NCBI GenBank assembly: GCA_009809945.1
Contig: WTPW01000686.1
Coordinates: 212,365 to 276,364, forward strand
Length of the DNA stretch: 64,000 nucleotides
Origin: Gigaspora margarita
Taxonomy: Eukaryota; Glomeromycota; Glomeromycetes; Diversisporales; Gigasporaceae
Direction of reading: 5' to 3'
The notes beneath the pieces are model-generated. The model had not been told where the DNA came from, searched no databases, and saw nothing but the letters and a program-made list of their open reading frames with translations. Shown in pieces: positions 9,790-21,745 of the stretch (within the stretch, counting starts at the first letter, position 1; each line of letters opens with the position of its first letter). A program made the translations under genes and the position numbers.

Positions 9790-12140
9790 TAATTTTGTAC
9801 AGCAAGATTCAAAACCTTGAGACTTGCATATACTTCTTTCTACCTGTCAATTTGAAAAATTAGGAGATATATAAAGATTAGATCAGATAGTATTATTTGT
9901 TAGTAGCTTTAGTCAATACTATTAATTAACACTTTCTTGACTTATGTAAAAAAGTGATCAGTGCATATTAAAATATGACTTATTGTTGCTTTTATGGATA
10001 TTTTATTCTATATTTCTATAAAAAAAATTGGTCCAGAGTGTGGTACAGGTTGGTGACTAAAATTTATGAAATAGCAGGGTTGGAGTAGTACATATAAAGG
10101 TGCTTATAAAATGTTACAGTAAAAAGTGGTACAGGAGATATAGTCACATCATATGTAATAGTATCTTCATTTTACAGAATAATTCATATCAAAGGTGGTA
10201 CATGTTGGCTCATGTCATGAAGAGCAAATGGTCAATATGCATTTTTTTTAAAAAAGAAATTGTGATATCTTATAATTTTACTAATAATACTTTTCTAGGT
10301 TCTTAATAAAATAGATTCCTTACAATATTTTAATACATGTGCAATTAGTTTGTTTATATTATATTGATTGTTAATAGAGATATAAACCAAGAAAAAAACA
10401 TTAATCAGTTAACCAAACTGAGTTGTTCACAGTTAACCAAGTGCAACCAGTTAGCAATTTTTAGCCAATTAGCATCAATTGTAATATAATGTTATAGCCA
10501 ATGCTGATTGGCTGATTCATTTATGATTAGTGTTAATTAGCAAAGATAATCAAGTTAGAATTAGCAAATTTACTTGTAAGCAAATAGTTCTTGCATTTCA
10601 TACTATTTTTTCTACACTGTTTAACTACTTGACTTCAAAACTAGGTTTTACTAAAGTACTCTATTCAGATCAAGTTTTGGATTATGGCAGTTATTATTAG
10701 GCAGAAGATCTATATTTTACAACTTAAGCTTGAAAATTGACATTTATCATACTCTAAATCAAAGTTTATGATTTATTCTTCTAATTTCAAATTCTGTTAC
10801 TTTTATTAATTAATATAGTTTGGGCATAAAATATTTATGAACATAGTTATAACTAAATGATTTATTCTGTTCCAAGACAAGGAATATTTGAGTAACAAGA
10901 GTTAAGTCTCATTTTATTTTACAATAACAAAGATAAAAAAAAAAGTATTGTACAAGATAAGTGACAAATTAATATAGAATCTTCATATTACTATCTGTCT
11001 AATAAGTGTATTCTTTACTCTGCTTTTAGATACCATTCGAACATTACCCAATAAAACCTGTCTTCATTTTTAGTTTGAAGAATTTTTGTTATTACAATTT
11101 GTTTTATATTACTAATATAAAATAATAATTCAAATTCTTGGACATAAGTATAACTGTTTATTCTTAAATTTTGTAATACATTATCTTGTAATGCATTAAT
11201 CTTTACAAACTAAATTTATGCAATTTTAGTTTGTTATTTTTATACAAATGAGAATTGGAAAACATATTAATAAAATCATCATTTCTCTTTATAAACAATA
11301 TATAAGAAACCAATTTTGGGTTTAAATTAAGACACTATGAAGTAATGTGGTTTCTAGCATCTGAAAAGAGATACTTACTAGGAACTAAGGTAGCAGGTAT
11401 GCTTATATATTTTCTAGCAAGATTTGAAAGCCTTGGAAATCAAATTTTTTGTTTTTCTACCAAAAAAGGGAATCCGAGTTATAAAGAGCTACTGGTGTTT
11501 GTCTCAAATCAAGATAATAGTCTAATTTATTATTTGCATCTAATAAACTTTGAGTAGCATCAAATATGATATTTTCAAACATGTTTTTAGAAGAATGATT
11601 TGTAGAATCTGATGATATTTTTGAAACAGTAGATTTTTTAGGTACACTATAAGGCTAATAATTGATAATTATTTAGTTAGATAAATTAATATAAGAATTT
11701 AGCAATTGATACCTACTTCTCTGCTTCATCAATTTGCATATTTATCAATTGAAGTTAATGTTAATATTTATCTATAGTATTGTTACAAGCTTTCTTACTT
11801 CTAAAGATCATTTTCTTTAACCATAGATCTAATAATATAGCAAGGTAACAAATTTTTAAAGGATTATCCCAATACTTAAATAATAAGTTATAAATTTTGG
11901 ACTGTATAATTTTAATAGTTAAATCAAGATTAGTTTCTAACATATCTAATCAACTCTCTTGCAATCTAGTATTGTGTTATAATTGGGTTACAATAGGATT
12001 TTCTTTTTGATCAGATAAATCTGATGACTTAGTTGAATTTTCTGATTCTAAGTTGTAGTTAGGTACTTCTTAAAATATAAAGTTAAATTAAAAAAAGATT
12101 TTAATAAAAATAAAAATTTAATAAAAGTAATTATCATATA
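9790..12140. other. AT-rich stretch without recognised genes
   Basis: I see no coding region, RNA gene or clear repeat. Open frames at 10100-10306, 11345-11557 and 11761-11943 are short, lack family motifs and have the background base composition. Around 10390-10560 there are scattered AGTTAACCA and TTAGCCAATTAGCA words. Confidence 0.5.
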
Positions 12141-12188
12141 GTGTTGTTACCAGTGTTGTTACTAGCCTTAAGTCCAATAAAAATTCTT

Positions 12189-12316
12189 TAGCCCTAGCCT
12201 TCATGTCCAATTGGACATATGGCTAATTGACAAGTGGCTAATTAACCTTGGTTGTTGTCCACATGTCCAATTGACCAATTAGCCATATGTCCAATTGGAC
12301 ATAAGNGCTAGGGCTA
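12189..12316. mobile_element. Small TIR element built of ATGTCCAATTGGACAT words
   Basis: The ends TAGCCCTAGCCTTCATGTCC and GGACATAAGNGCTAGGGCTA are inverted repeats. The interior repeats CAATTGGACATATGGCTAAT. A related block lies at 14297-14412. Confidence 0.7.
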
Positions 12317-12759
12317 ATTGGACATATATATATTTAGCTTAATAAATATCTTTATAATCAAGAATATATATATTTATTTGTAATAAAAAAAATTTTGTAT
12401 AGTCTCTATAAAATATATAACTTTTATATTAACTTGTGAAAATAGCTTTTAAAAAAAGCACAAACTATTCTTAAGACTATATAATAACTATTATAGCTGC
12501 TAAAAGTTTTAATTAAGAACATTTTAACTTATAAAATATTTGAATATTGATATCAAATTGCTATTATATATATATCTATTGTTAATAGAATATATAAATA
12601 ACACTATAGTAAAAATTTTTAATAGTAAGAAAATAGTATTTATAATGTGTTATATATAGAGCAACGCTTGGTAGCAATTTTGTCTTTTGGGTATATGCTT
12701 AGTGCTGTAGTTTTGTAGTTTAGTTGGTATATCAATTGAACTTTATAGAATTAATTATA

Positions 12760-13166
12760 CAGTGCATGATACCTAAAGACTAAAATAATTTCAAAACTTA
12801 ATAGCTCATAATACAGAAAAGATATAAAAAAAAGAAAGCTACTATATTGTAGCCAAGCTAATTTGCTACAACTTAGCAGCTTTATTTTGAAAATAATTAT
12901 TATATATTCATGATTTATAACATTTTAAATGTGCTTAATTTTTATATGGTACATTAAAAAATTAACAAAAATAGGATAAATCACATATTTTGGCCTTTGT
13001 TTATTGGCTAATTTTTAAAAAATTTGTTAATTAATAAAATTTTAGCTATTAAAAAAAAATTTTTTAACCAATCAAAATACAAGAAATCAACAAAACATCA
13101 AAATTCATTATAAAATTTTTCAAAATGGGACAAATTATACATTTTATCTTTAGGTGTCATGCACTA
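12760..13166. mobile_element. TIR element, about 407 bp
   Basis: The left end CAGTGCATGATACCTAAAGA matches the reverse complement of the right end TCTTTAGGTGTCATGCACTA. The element is AT-rich and non-coding. The flanking TA suggests a Tc1/mariner-type duplication, but this is uncertain. Confidence 0.6.
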
Positions 13167-13370
13167 TAGTAATATAGAAGCAGAATAGAAAGTAATCAAT
13201 TTAATTAATGATGTATATATAATATTAGTTATTGCATATAAAAAATAAATAATTAAGAATAAGTTAAAAGAAATTTATAATTAGTAATAGTTAAATATAA
13301 TAATAATAACTTGTAGTTAATTTGGTATATATAAAAATAAAAAATAAAATTTTTAAATTTTATTTTTTAT

Positions 13371-13418
13371 TTTTGAGTAAAAAAAGAATAATTAAAATTA
13401 TTCTTTTTTTACTCAAAA
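13371..13418. repeat. Perfect 48-bp AT-rich hairpin
   Basis: TTTTGAGTAAAAAAAGAATA on one arm has its exact reverse complement on the other, with the centre at AATTAAAATT. Confidence 0.8.
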
Positions 13419-13429
13419 TATATATATTA

Positions 13430-14290
13430 GTAAAAGATAAAATTAATAATTTTAAATGTATATTGTCTTTTGCTTATAACACATATACCAGAAATAGAGT
13501 AATATGTAATATTATAAAGTATATACTAGAAATAGAATGATATATAATATTACAAAATATATAGTTTACTATAGTATTTTTAATAATATTGCAATTGCAA
13601 AATTTTTAATTGATTACAATACATTAAATATAAAAAAAACATAAAAATTTGCATTTAACCTTTAAATTATAGAACTACAATAATAATGAAATTTTAAAGC
13701 AATATTATTTAAATAAGCTATATGTATATTAATAACTCTAAAAACTCTTCAATTAAGTATCTTCAGAATTTTTTTTTATTTAATTAACTGAATATTATTA
13801 AACAATATACTAATTAATTTCTTATTTAAATTTTAATATATTGATTTAAGATTCTTTTAATATATAAACCAATAGGTCAGAGCTCAATTTTTAATTAGTA
13901 AAAAGAAGTTTTAACCAGAAAGTAGGTTCATTATTGTAATAAAAAAAAGGATGAACTCTTTATTTTTTGTTATAAACTTGTTCTGATTGTCTAAATTTTA
14001 TTATCTGAATTTAAATTATAAATTATTAGCAAGAATTGTTTCAATTAATTATGGTGTTTATATACTATTTCAGTTAGTTTTTAACTTTATTGATTACTTA
14101 TTGGTTAATTGGTTTAAGTATTTAATATAAATAGTTAGCTTCTTATTTACATTAGCCTATATAATTATTATCTGCTATAAACATTTTTAAATTATACAGA
14201 TTAGTATGACTAGATCAGTAAAGTATAGGTTTTCTATTTTTAATATTTGTTCTAGTATTATATTATCTGTTATTAGAATTAGCATTTTTT
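13430..14290. other. AT-rich stretch, nothing recognised
   Basis: There is no convincing ORF, RNA gene or repeat. The base composition is extremely AT-rich. A 76-codon open frame starting at 14206 overlaps a repeat and is not supported. Confidence 0.5.
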
Positions 14291-14296
14291 ATATAA

Positions 14297-14412
14297 GGCC
14301 AATTGGACTTATAAAGTCCAATCCAAATTTATTAGCCCTTTTAGCCTTATGTCCAATTAGCCAGGTCCAATTAGCCATGTCCAATTGGACATGTCCAATA
14401 ACAACACTAGTT
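14297..14412. repeat. Repeat related to the 12189 element
   Basis: It contains CCAATTGGACTTATAAAGTC, TTAGCCTTATGTCCAATTAG and CATGTCCAATTGGACATGTC, followed by CAATAACAACACTAG. The same vocabulary occurs at 12150-12330, where GTGTTGTTACTAGCC is present in the opposite orientation. Confidence 0.6.
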
Positions 14413-14460
14413 GTTACTGCTATACCAAAATTTTGATCAGTTAAGTTTTAAAATTCTTAT

Positions 14461-15064
14461 GGGAAGTGCAGAAAATCACGTAATTTTTTAGGGGGGAGGG
14501 GGTCCCCAATTATCACATCCTATATATATAAATATAGTAAAATAGCCAATAATATTGAAGTATTTATTATAATAAAAATTCGCTGAAAGTTGCTACATAG
14601 TAAAGTCTAATTTTACTATGTCAATCGATAATTATCGATTAAGTAACCTTGTTTGGAATATCAAAATACATATATCTTGAAATTTTTATCAAAATTGAAG
14701 AAGTTTTTATTATTTAACTTTTAAATTTTACGTTCGTCGAATGTATTTTTTTAAAAAATTTTAAAATTTTCGTCAAACATAAAAATCAAAAAGTCAAATA
14801 ATAAAAAGTTCTTCAATACTGATAAAAATTTTATAATAAGTGTATTTTGATCTTCTCAACAAGTTTACTTAAGCAACTTTAATCGGATTCACATAGTAAA
14901 CTTTTGACTTTACTATGTAGCGACTGTCATCGTACGTGGGGTCAGAACCATTTTTGAATTTTTTTAATATTAAAAAGACAAAATTTGATTGGTCAATAGT
15001 CTATCACAGGGGGGAGGGGGTCGGACCTATGTAAACCCTAATTACGTGATTAACTGCACTTCCC
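14461..15064. mobile_element. MITE/foldback family A, copy 2
   Basis: The ends GGGAAGTGCAG and CTGCACTTCCC are perfect inverted repeats, flanked by TAT on both sides. It shares with copy 1 the blocks GTAAAGTCTAATTTTACTA, ATCGATAATTATCGAT, TTTACTTAAGC and TAGGGTTTACATAGGTC (reversed). Runs of G (AGGGGGGAGGGGGTCC and CAGGGGGGAGGGGGTC) lie just inside both ends and are better preserved than in copy 1. Confidence 0.88.
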
Positions 15065-15250
15065 TATTAGACAGAGCCAATAATATAATTAATAGAATTT
15101 TAAAACTCAATAGTACAAATATTATAATCAAAATTTTGGTGCAGCAATACATAATACAGCTAGATGATAATATTTTTATCATATAGTTGGATAAAAAATC
15201 AACTTGATAGTATAAATATATATTAGTAATTGAAATAAATATATATGGAT

Positions 15251-15761
15251 AGACCTCGGGTCCGATAGCGTAGCGGTTACGCTCCGAGGTCGCAAATCGT
15301 AAGATTGCCAGTTCGAGTCCCATTGGCGGCGAACGCTAATTCTTATTAGGGAAGTGCAACACNGCNGAACCAGGGACCNGGGACATCTACGGATGGACTT
15401 AATGAAGTAATTGGTGTAACAAACCTAGTGTGGCTTAACTTGTTAGTTTGGATCGACGATTTGTCTAACCGAAGTCACGAGACGTAGTGAAGATCATGTC
15501 ACGAACTCCTGGCGGCGTTTTCTGGAGACTAGGGCCAGGTTGGTCAGTAGGATTCCGAAGTCCGGGGTTAAAACTTGGAAATTAAGACTATATAGGACTA
15601 GTTGTCCTACCATAGCTAACTTTANGCCTCGGGTAAAGTAGCCCGAGCCTTTCTTCCCCTCCTATTAATGTTGTACCTATTATATGTATACATATTTAAT
15701 ATGTAATTTCATTAATTAATAAACGGAACGGAGGCATGGTCTCAGTTGTAAAACGTTAAAA
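15251..15761 (+). mobile_element. tRNA-headed SINE, copy 1, with 18-bp target duplication
   Basis: The element lies between two identical copies of AAATAAATATATATGGAT (15233-15250 and 15762-15779), the mark of target-primed reverse transcription. The head has a pol III A box (TAGCGTAGCGG, 15266-15276) and B box (GTTCGAGTCC, 15311-15320) 45 bp apart. The body shares AACCGAAGTCACGAGAC and GAACTCNTGGCG with the copy at 38177. The 3' part carries ATTAATTAATAAA, about 35 nt more, then an A-run. The head is tRNA-like but followed by a long body, so it is not a tRNA gene. Confidence 0.9.
15266..15320 (+). promoter_or_regulatory. Internal RNA polymerase III promoter (A and B boxes) of SINE copy 1
   Basis: The A box TAGCGTAGCGG and the B box GTTCGAGTCC both match the tRNA consensus well. 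They should bind TFIIIC and drive SINE transcription. Confidence 0.75.
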
Positions 15762-15779
15762 AAATAAATATATATGGAT

Positions 15780-16585
15780 GAGAATTGCAATCCATATATC
15801 TCCAACAGATATTTGATCCAATTACAGATATACATCTATACCATTGTACTAATATTTTTTTATCCACTATATGATAACTTATTTACCTTTACTGTTTAGT
15901 GTTAAATTGTTATCATCAATATCTATATTTAATGCATAATGGAATTTCATTGCTTTTATTAAAGGACAAATAATACTATTGTAGGGTATTATGCAGCACT
16001 AAAGTATTCTGTAGTACTATCAAAAGGTTGTAATAGATCAAGCATTCTTTGAACAAAATCCTATTCTATTTTTTTTTTTTTTTTAACCTGGAGATAACCC
16101 AGAACGCTATTGGTGTACTTTATTAATTTACTACTTTGTTAACTATTGAGCTACAATAAACAGCTTATGAGGCTCCTATTCTATTTTATATAGCATCAAT
16201 TTTTGCAATTTCTGACCATCTTTTTGTGCATCTAAGTCACCTAAAGGTAAAGTTGCCACAAGCCACTTAATTGCAGATATTAACTCTAACAATCATTTCT
16301 ATAAGTTATACTTAGAATTCCAATATGTTAAAATATCTTTAATATTTTGCAAAATAGGAACAAACTCTTTGGCTTCTTTTAAGTAAGAACTGGTTTCCAT
16401 TTTAACTTCAGAATTTTTCAAACTACTGTTATATTCAGAGTTACTAGGCAAAACTGGATTCAAAAAACTTTATTCAGGTTTTTTTGCTTATAGAAATTTT
16501 CTAGATTTCTAGATATAGGGTTTTCTAGTATACTTTGGTGTGAAGTAGCCAATTAGATAGATCTGATTGACAAGAAAGTAGTTAA
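15780..16585. other. No gene recognised; T-run at 16066-16084
   Basis: The left part is AT-rich without features. From about 16300 on, minus-strand fragments may continue the LINE relic that is clear at 16590-17275, but I cannot support them individually. Confidence 0.4.
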
Positions 16586-16589
16586 GGAA

Positions 16590-17275
16590 TCAAAAATTGG
16601 TGTTTAGAGTTAATGCTTTGAATATGTGCAAGAATTGTAGTAGGTATAGATTGTTGTGTGATAGTAAATATTTGGTTTGCTGCATTATATTATCTATAGT
16701 TTTGAGATCTTTGCACAGATTTGTGGCTTTGGAAGTAAAAGCATGATAGAAATTTTGAACTGTAAATTTTTTGTTGTAGATAGTTTTAAGAGCAGCATTA
16801 ATAATACTGGTTTGGATTTGTGCTATGTGCATTCTATAGATTCAGTAGAGCTAGCAGAAAGGGAGTTTTGTTTTGAATTATATTATATTGATATTGAGAA
16901 AAAAATTTTTTCCATTTTGCTTAATCTATAAGTTTGTACTAAAAAATTCTTCATTTGTAGCATGTTTTATATCAAAGTTTTGAGGATAATGCAGATGGAA
17001 ATATCTATTTAGAAATAAGAATAAGATGATTACTATGAGTAGTAGATAAAGGTGATTGAAGTGAAAAGTCCATAAGGTATAGTATTATTGTATCATGTGC
17101 CCATATGTAATCGATGCAGCTACTTAAATCATTATGCTGCCAGGTATATTAGGTATTGTTAGTATAATCAGCCAGATCATATATGCTATTGTAATATAAG
17201 TAAGAAAGAAGTTTAGTTTTGGCAATAGAATTATTAGTTAGAGAAGGAGATGTATTAAAGTCACCTAAGATGAAT
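16590..17275 (-). pseudogene. LINE ORF2 fragment: C-terminal AP-endonuclease part
   Basis: Read on the minus strand from about 17275, the sequence gives GDFNTSPSLTNNSIAKTKLL, then a stop, YTWQHNDLSSCIDYIW, AHDTIILYLMDF and SNHLILIS. GDFN, IDYIW and S(D/N)H are the ordered C-terminal motifs of AP-like endonucleases of non-LTR retrotransposons; SNH here replaces the usual SDH. The open stretch at 16832-16590 that follows resembles the linker toward reverse transcriptase. The 5' side stops at about 17320 where a foldback repeat begins. This is a dead fragment of a LINE different from the one at 57 kb. Confidence 0.75.
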
Positions 17276-17324
17276 TAAGATTTTCAATTTTTGTTGATCA
17301 TTTTATTGAAAAAAATTTGTAATA

Positions 17325-17910
17325 ACAATTTATTATTAAATCACATATTTTCAAAATGTTCTAAATCTAGCACTAGTAAAGCAAATTCAATTCTGTAACT
17401 TGCAAATGATATATGAATAGTGTAATTTTAAAACTATGTTGAAACATTTTTTAATTATTTTATTAATATAGTTAAATTTTCAAATCTTTTCTTAATTATA
17501 AATTTAAATAGTAAAATATTTATGATTTATGAGTTTAAACTATAGGGCCCAAAATATTTACTTATAATTCTTAAATATTTCATCATAATTTTAAAACTAT
17601 ACTATTCATATATTATTTGCAAGTTACAGAACTGAATTTACTTTACTAGAGTTGGAGTTAGGATGTTTTGAAAATATTTGATTTTTTTATAAAAATTTCA
17701 TAGTAGATAATTTATTATAACTATGAAAATTACATATCTTAAAAATGTTCTAACTCCCATTTTAGTAAAGCAAATTCAATTCTGCAACTTGCAAATGATA
17801 CATGAATAAAGTTATTTTAAATCTATATTGAGACATTTTTTAATTGATTCTATTAATAAAGTTAAAATTTCAAATATTCTTTTAATTACAAATTTAATAG
17901 TACTAGGAAA
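17325..17910. repeat. Foldback locus: three alternating copies of a 100-bp module
   Basis: A module containing AGTAAAGCAAATTCAATTCT, GCAAATGATATATGAATAGT and TTTAAAACTATGTTGA occurs about 17345-17450 (forward), 17575-17690 (inverted) and 17740-17850 (forward). The spacer carries TTTAAACTATAGGGCCC. The same organisation recurs at 20405-20915. Confidence 0.8.
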
Positions 17911-17919
17911 ACAGGAACT

Positions 17920-18325
17920 GTTGTAAGTCCGGAGCAATAAGAAAAAAATTCGTATAAAATCAATATTTATTTTTTATATTTTATTATTAAAACTTTGTGA
18001 AGATCTAAAACCCTGCCTAGCAATCACCAAAAAAAAATTTTGCAAAATTCATCAGGTAAATAAATATAGCACAGATTTCAATCATATATAGAACTAATCA
18101 AACAAGATACCATAATAATTACTCAATTTTTTTTAATTTATAACACAAACACAATCATATAATTTATTTATTATAATTAAAAATTTTATTTATTTATAAA
18201 TTTTTTTTGTGCTGCATATATATTTGGCATAACAAATACTGTTATACAAAAAATTACATATTTGTAAACCTAGAGTGCTCTCATCTCCATGGCTTTTTGA
18301 TAATAAATAAATTCCTTATATATAT
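17920..18325. other. AT-rich spacer, nothing recognised
   Basis: No ORF, RNA gene or repeat with support is visible. Confidence 0.4.
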
Positions 18326-18950
18326 CCCTTTTGACTTTAATTCCAATGTAATAACAACCTCTAACACTATATAATAATAATGATATCAAAAACAATACAA
18401 CACCAGATGAAAAATAATAGCACAGCAAGTGTGAAATGGGCTCAACAAATATGGAACCACCAAGTATAAAATAATAATACAGCACCAACAACCAATACAC
18501 CAGTAAAATAAATTCACTATTAAACAACAATACTTATATGATAGGTTGGTTAGTAAAAAGAAAAAATAAAACCAATAACAAAAAAAAAGGCTATACATAT
18601 CAATGAAACAAACCCTTTACCAGACAAATAACAAGAGTATCCCTTTTGACTCCAATTCTATTGTAATAACAATCTTAGCACAATACTGGATGAAAAATGA
18701 CAGTACAGCAAGTGTGAAATTGTACCCAACTGTTGTACCAATGAAAACACAATATCAACTCTAAAATAATATGGCATCAGCAACCAATACACAACATTAA
18801 ACCAGCAACATGAATTCAACACTAACAAACAATAAACTATTTAATAAAAGGAAAAAATAAATAAAATAACAAAAAAAAATTATACTTATCAATTAAATGA
18901 TCCTTTCACCAGAAAAATGACATGATACCAGAGACATATAAGTCTCAATA
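18326..18950. repeat. Two tandem copies of a 310-bp repeat
   Basis: TCCCTTTTGACTTTAATTCC at 18326 and TCCCTTTTGACTCCAATTCT at 18641 start two units. They share ACAGCAAGTGTGAAAT, CAACCAATACAC and a block with AAAAAGAAAAAATAAA. Short ORFs inside are chance. Confidence 0.75.
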
Positions 18951-19437
18951 AGAATTATGAAATATAGTACAGAAAATTTCAAAATGAAGTGGAGTCACCA
19001 GTTCAAGAATGTATGTTGGCACTGGTAACTAAATACGGACACCATAAAAGCTAATTCACCAAATATAAAAGAAACTAGTTAGTACTATAGTGCTATAATA
19101 AAAAAAAAGAGAAAAGCGATAAAAATTTTTGGACTTAATTAGGCATCGCACGCTATAATGTGCTTGTATATTGCACCTCAATGATCTACCAATTAAATTT
19201 GAAGATCAGGTGTAACATGCAAATTTACTTTGTATAACAAAATAAAGAAATTTTTCTAAAATTTGTAATATCAAAAAATTTCATCTACTTAACAACCTTT
19301 CACGCTCTAACAAAAAAAATTTCTTGCAAAATTTTGTATATACTATCATCTAATCTAACTTCTAACACTAACCCTTACCTAACCTTATATTAATTCATAT
19401 GTGTGCGATGAATTAGCATATCGCAGAGTGCGTAGTA

Positions 19438-19702
19438 TAGGGTTCCTCAAAGTCGAATTGAATCGAATATTAGGCATATTTGAATTTGATCGAATCGAAT
19501 AAGCTCTTGATTTGAATTTGATTTGATCAAATCAAATCAACTCAAATCAAATATATTTGTAATATTTATTAAATAATTTCGAATCGAATTGAATATTTTG
19601 TCAATTTGAATTTGATTTGATTTGAAATTTCTGTATTTGAATTTGATTTGAAATTGAATATTTGATCAAATCAAATCGAATCGAATTGAATTGCAGAACC
19701 TA
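19438..19702. mobile_element. hAT-like MITE made of GAATC/GATTTG words, copy 2
   Basis: The ends are TAGGGTTCCTCAAAGTCG and TTGCAGAACCTA, flanked by GCGTAGTA and GCATGGTA (8-bp duplication, 6 of 8). The interior is almost wholly GAATTTGATTTG and AATCGAATCG words. The termini resemble those at 8685-8999. Confidence 0.72.
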
Positions 19703-19924
19703 GCATGGTATATATTTATTCAAAATTTTTTACTTATATTTTTAAATCCGTATAACAAATATATAAACAAAGATAAATAAATAAATAAAAAAATAAAAAT
19801 GTGTAGTGAAAATAAATAAAAAAAATAGTGTAACAAAAATTTTAATAAATTAGCGAAAAAAATTTTTTATAGATTTATCTAATCTTTTAGTTTTTTAAAT
19901 ATGTATCACATGATCAGACAGACG

Positions 19925-20062
19925 GACAATGATCTGCAGACAGACAGACAATTTTGCTAATGGCCTCTAGTAGGTGGTGATCATGTGATAGGACAGATGG
20001 ACATGATCTGTGGACAGACAGACTTTTGCTAATGGACTCTAGTAGGTGGTAATCACATGATC
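19925..20062 (+). repeat. Two tandem copies of a 70-bp repeat
   Basis: Two units share GGACAATGATCTGCAGACAG (second copy slightly changed), TTTTGCTAATGG and CTCTAGTAGGTGGT followed by AATCACATGATC. Confidence 0.7.
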
Positions 20063-20157
20063 TACAAATTCCCAAAAATGTAAGTCCTCCGCTATGCTCT
20101 AGACAAAAAGATTACAATTTATAAGTTTAAGCTAGAGACCTGAAATATATACTTACT

Positions 20158-20390
20158 GCAAAGCCCTGAGTATAAGGAACCCCTGAAAATTTGCAACCCC
20201 CCACATTTTGAGGCCAAAATACTAGGAAAATAAAATAAGCAACCCCTTTAAAATTGTTAAATACAGAATAAATTTTATTAAGATGGGCCAATAGAATTGA
20301 GTATTTCAAAGTTACTGAATTTAAGCAACCCTTTAAAAAATTTAGCCAAAATGGGAGGCTTAGGGGGTTACTTATATTCGGGACTTTACG
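20158..20390. mobile_element. TIR MITE, about 233 bp
   Basis: The left end GCAAAGCCCTGAGTATAAGG and the right end TTATATTCGGGACTTTACG are inverted repeats, and CCCCCCACATTTTGAGGCC mirrors GCCAAAATGGGAGGCTTAGG. An 89-codon minus-strand frame crosses it but has no family features. Confidence 0.68.
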
Positions 20391-20404
20391 ATACATATAA
20401 TTCT

Positions 20405-20915
20405 TTATTTCTCAACATAGTTTTAAAACTACACTATTCATATATCATTTGCAAGTTACGGAATTGAATTTGCTTTATTAGAGCTGGATTTAGAACGTTT
20501 TGAAGCTTTGTGATTTTATAATTGTTATACATGTAAATAAATTAACTATTAATAAATCATATCTTCAAAACGTTCTAACTCCAGCTCTAATAAAGCAAAT
20601 TCAATTCTGTAGCTTGCAAATAATATATGAATAGTGTAGTTTTAAATCTATGTTGAGATATTTAAGAATTATAAGTAAATATTTCGGGCCCCTATAGTTT
20701 AAACTCATAAATCGTAAATATTTTACTATTTAAATTTGTAATTAAAAAAAGATTTGAAAATTTAACTATATTAATAAAATAAATTAAAAATTGTCTCAAC
20801 ATAATTTTAAAATTACACTATTTGTATATCATTTGCAAGTTACAGAATTGAGTTTGCTTTACTAGAGCTGGAATTAGAATGTTTTGAGGATATGCGATTT
20901 TAATAATAAATTATT
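20405..20915. repeat. Foldback locus, second copy of the alternating 100-bp module
   Basis: Module copies lie at about 20410-20505 (inverted), 20560-20655 (forward) and 20805-20910 (inverted), with the GGGCCCCTATAGTTTAAACT spacer between the second and third. The order is the reverse complement of the locus at 17325-17910, so the two loci form a 3-kb-spaced inverted pair. Confidence 0.8.
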
Positions 20916-21339
20916 GTAAATCATATATAGCGCTGCACTATGATATTAAAGCATATAATGGACAACACCCCAATGCATGGTGTACAAGTTTTGTATCAGT
21001 ATTGAGAGGTTATCGGATTTGATATAGCAGAAACGGGCTTGGTAGATTAATTCTTTATCAGATTTGACAAGTTATCAGTTTTGACAGGATCAGTTTTGGG
21101 AGGTTCAACTTTATGTAACTATACTACATACATACTACACGTGTACATGAACGAAAATGTAAAGAAATAGCTATGAAAATACCAAAGTGCACGTACACCA
21201 TCAAAATTAGAAACCAACAACTGATCATATCTGTCATAAACGCAATACTTTAATCCTTCAAGACCAAATACACTACATCCGTATTTTTATCCTTCCAACA
21301 CTAGTAAATATCGACCCACTGATCGACTTCAATTAATAC

Positions 21340-21500
21340 CAGGAACGTAGTACAACGTACGAAGTGTATGGTTCTACTCGAGTTTTGCGTTCGTATACAA
21401 AATCTTAGTTATGATTGGGTGCTTTTGTAGTACGATGATTTTCAAAATTTAGCTTATCTGAGATGGATATGCTACAGCAGTCCAGTTAAATCCGGTAATG
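21340..21500 (+). repeat. Direct repeat beginning ATACCAGGAACGTAGTAC, copy 1
   Basis: It shares with 22030-22195 the ordered blocks CCAGGAACGTAGTAC, ACGAAGTGTA, TTCGAGTTTTGC, GATTGG, CAGTCCAGT and AAATCCGGTAATG. The left edge matches the CCAGGAAC terminus seen at other dispersed repeats. Confidence 0.65.
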
Positions 21501-21514
21501 CACATGAATGTAGA

Positions 21515-21745
21515 TTGTTTATTATAAACTTTATCCCTTAACATCCGCATGCTCACAGCCTTCTATTACACCTAGCCCTACTTTAATATATCCTATTACC
21601 AATATTCTTAGAAACCAAATTTGATAAAATCATATATCATCCCAATAAAAACAAAAAACAAAACCCCGCCATTAAACAAGAAGCCTCAACTAAAGCAATA
21701 AACTAACCATAAAAGGCGAACATCAGCATGATTTTGCAATAAAAA
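21515..21745. repeat. Dispersed repeat, copy 2 (related to 7380-7560)
   Basis: TTTATCCCTTAACATCCGCA, TATCATCCCAATAAAAACAA and ACTAACCATAAAAGGCG occur in the same order as at 7380-7560. It directly follows the CCAGGAAC repeat at 21340, so both may be parts of one element. Confidence 0.6.

Noticed and set aside
15253..15335. tRNA gene
   Set aside because: A and B boxes are present, but the unit continues into a 500-bp body with an A-run and is bounded by an 18-bp target duplication, so it is a SINE.
18270..18598. Two overlapping hydrophobic minus-strand frames that could be membrane peptides
   Set aside because: They lie in a tandem-repeat unit, overlap each other in different frames, and the second repeat copy does not keep either frame.
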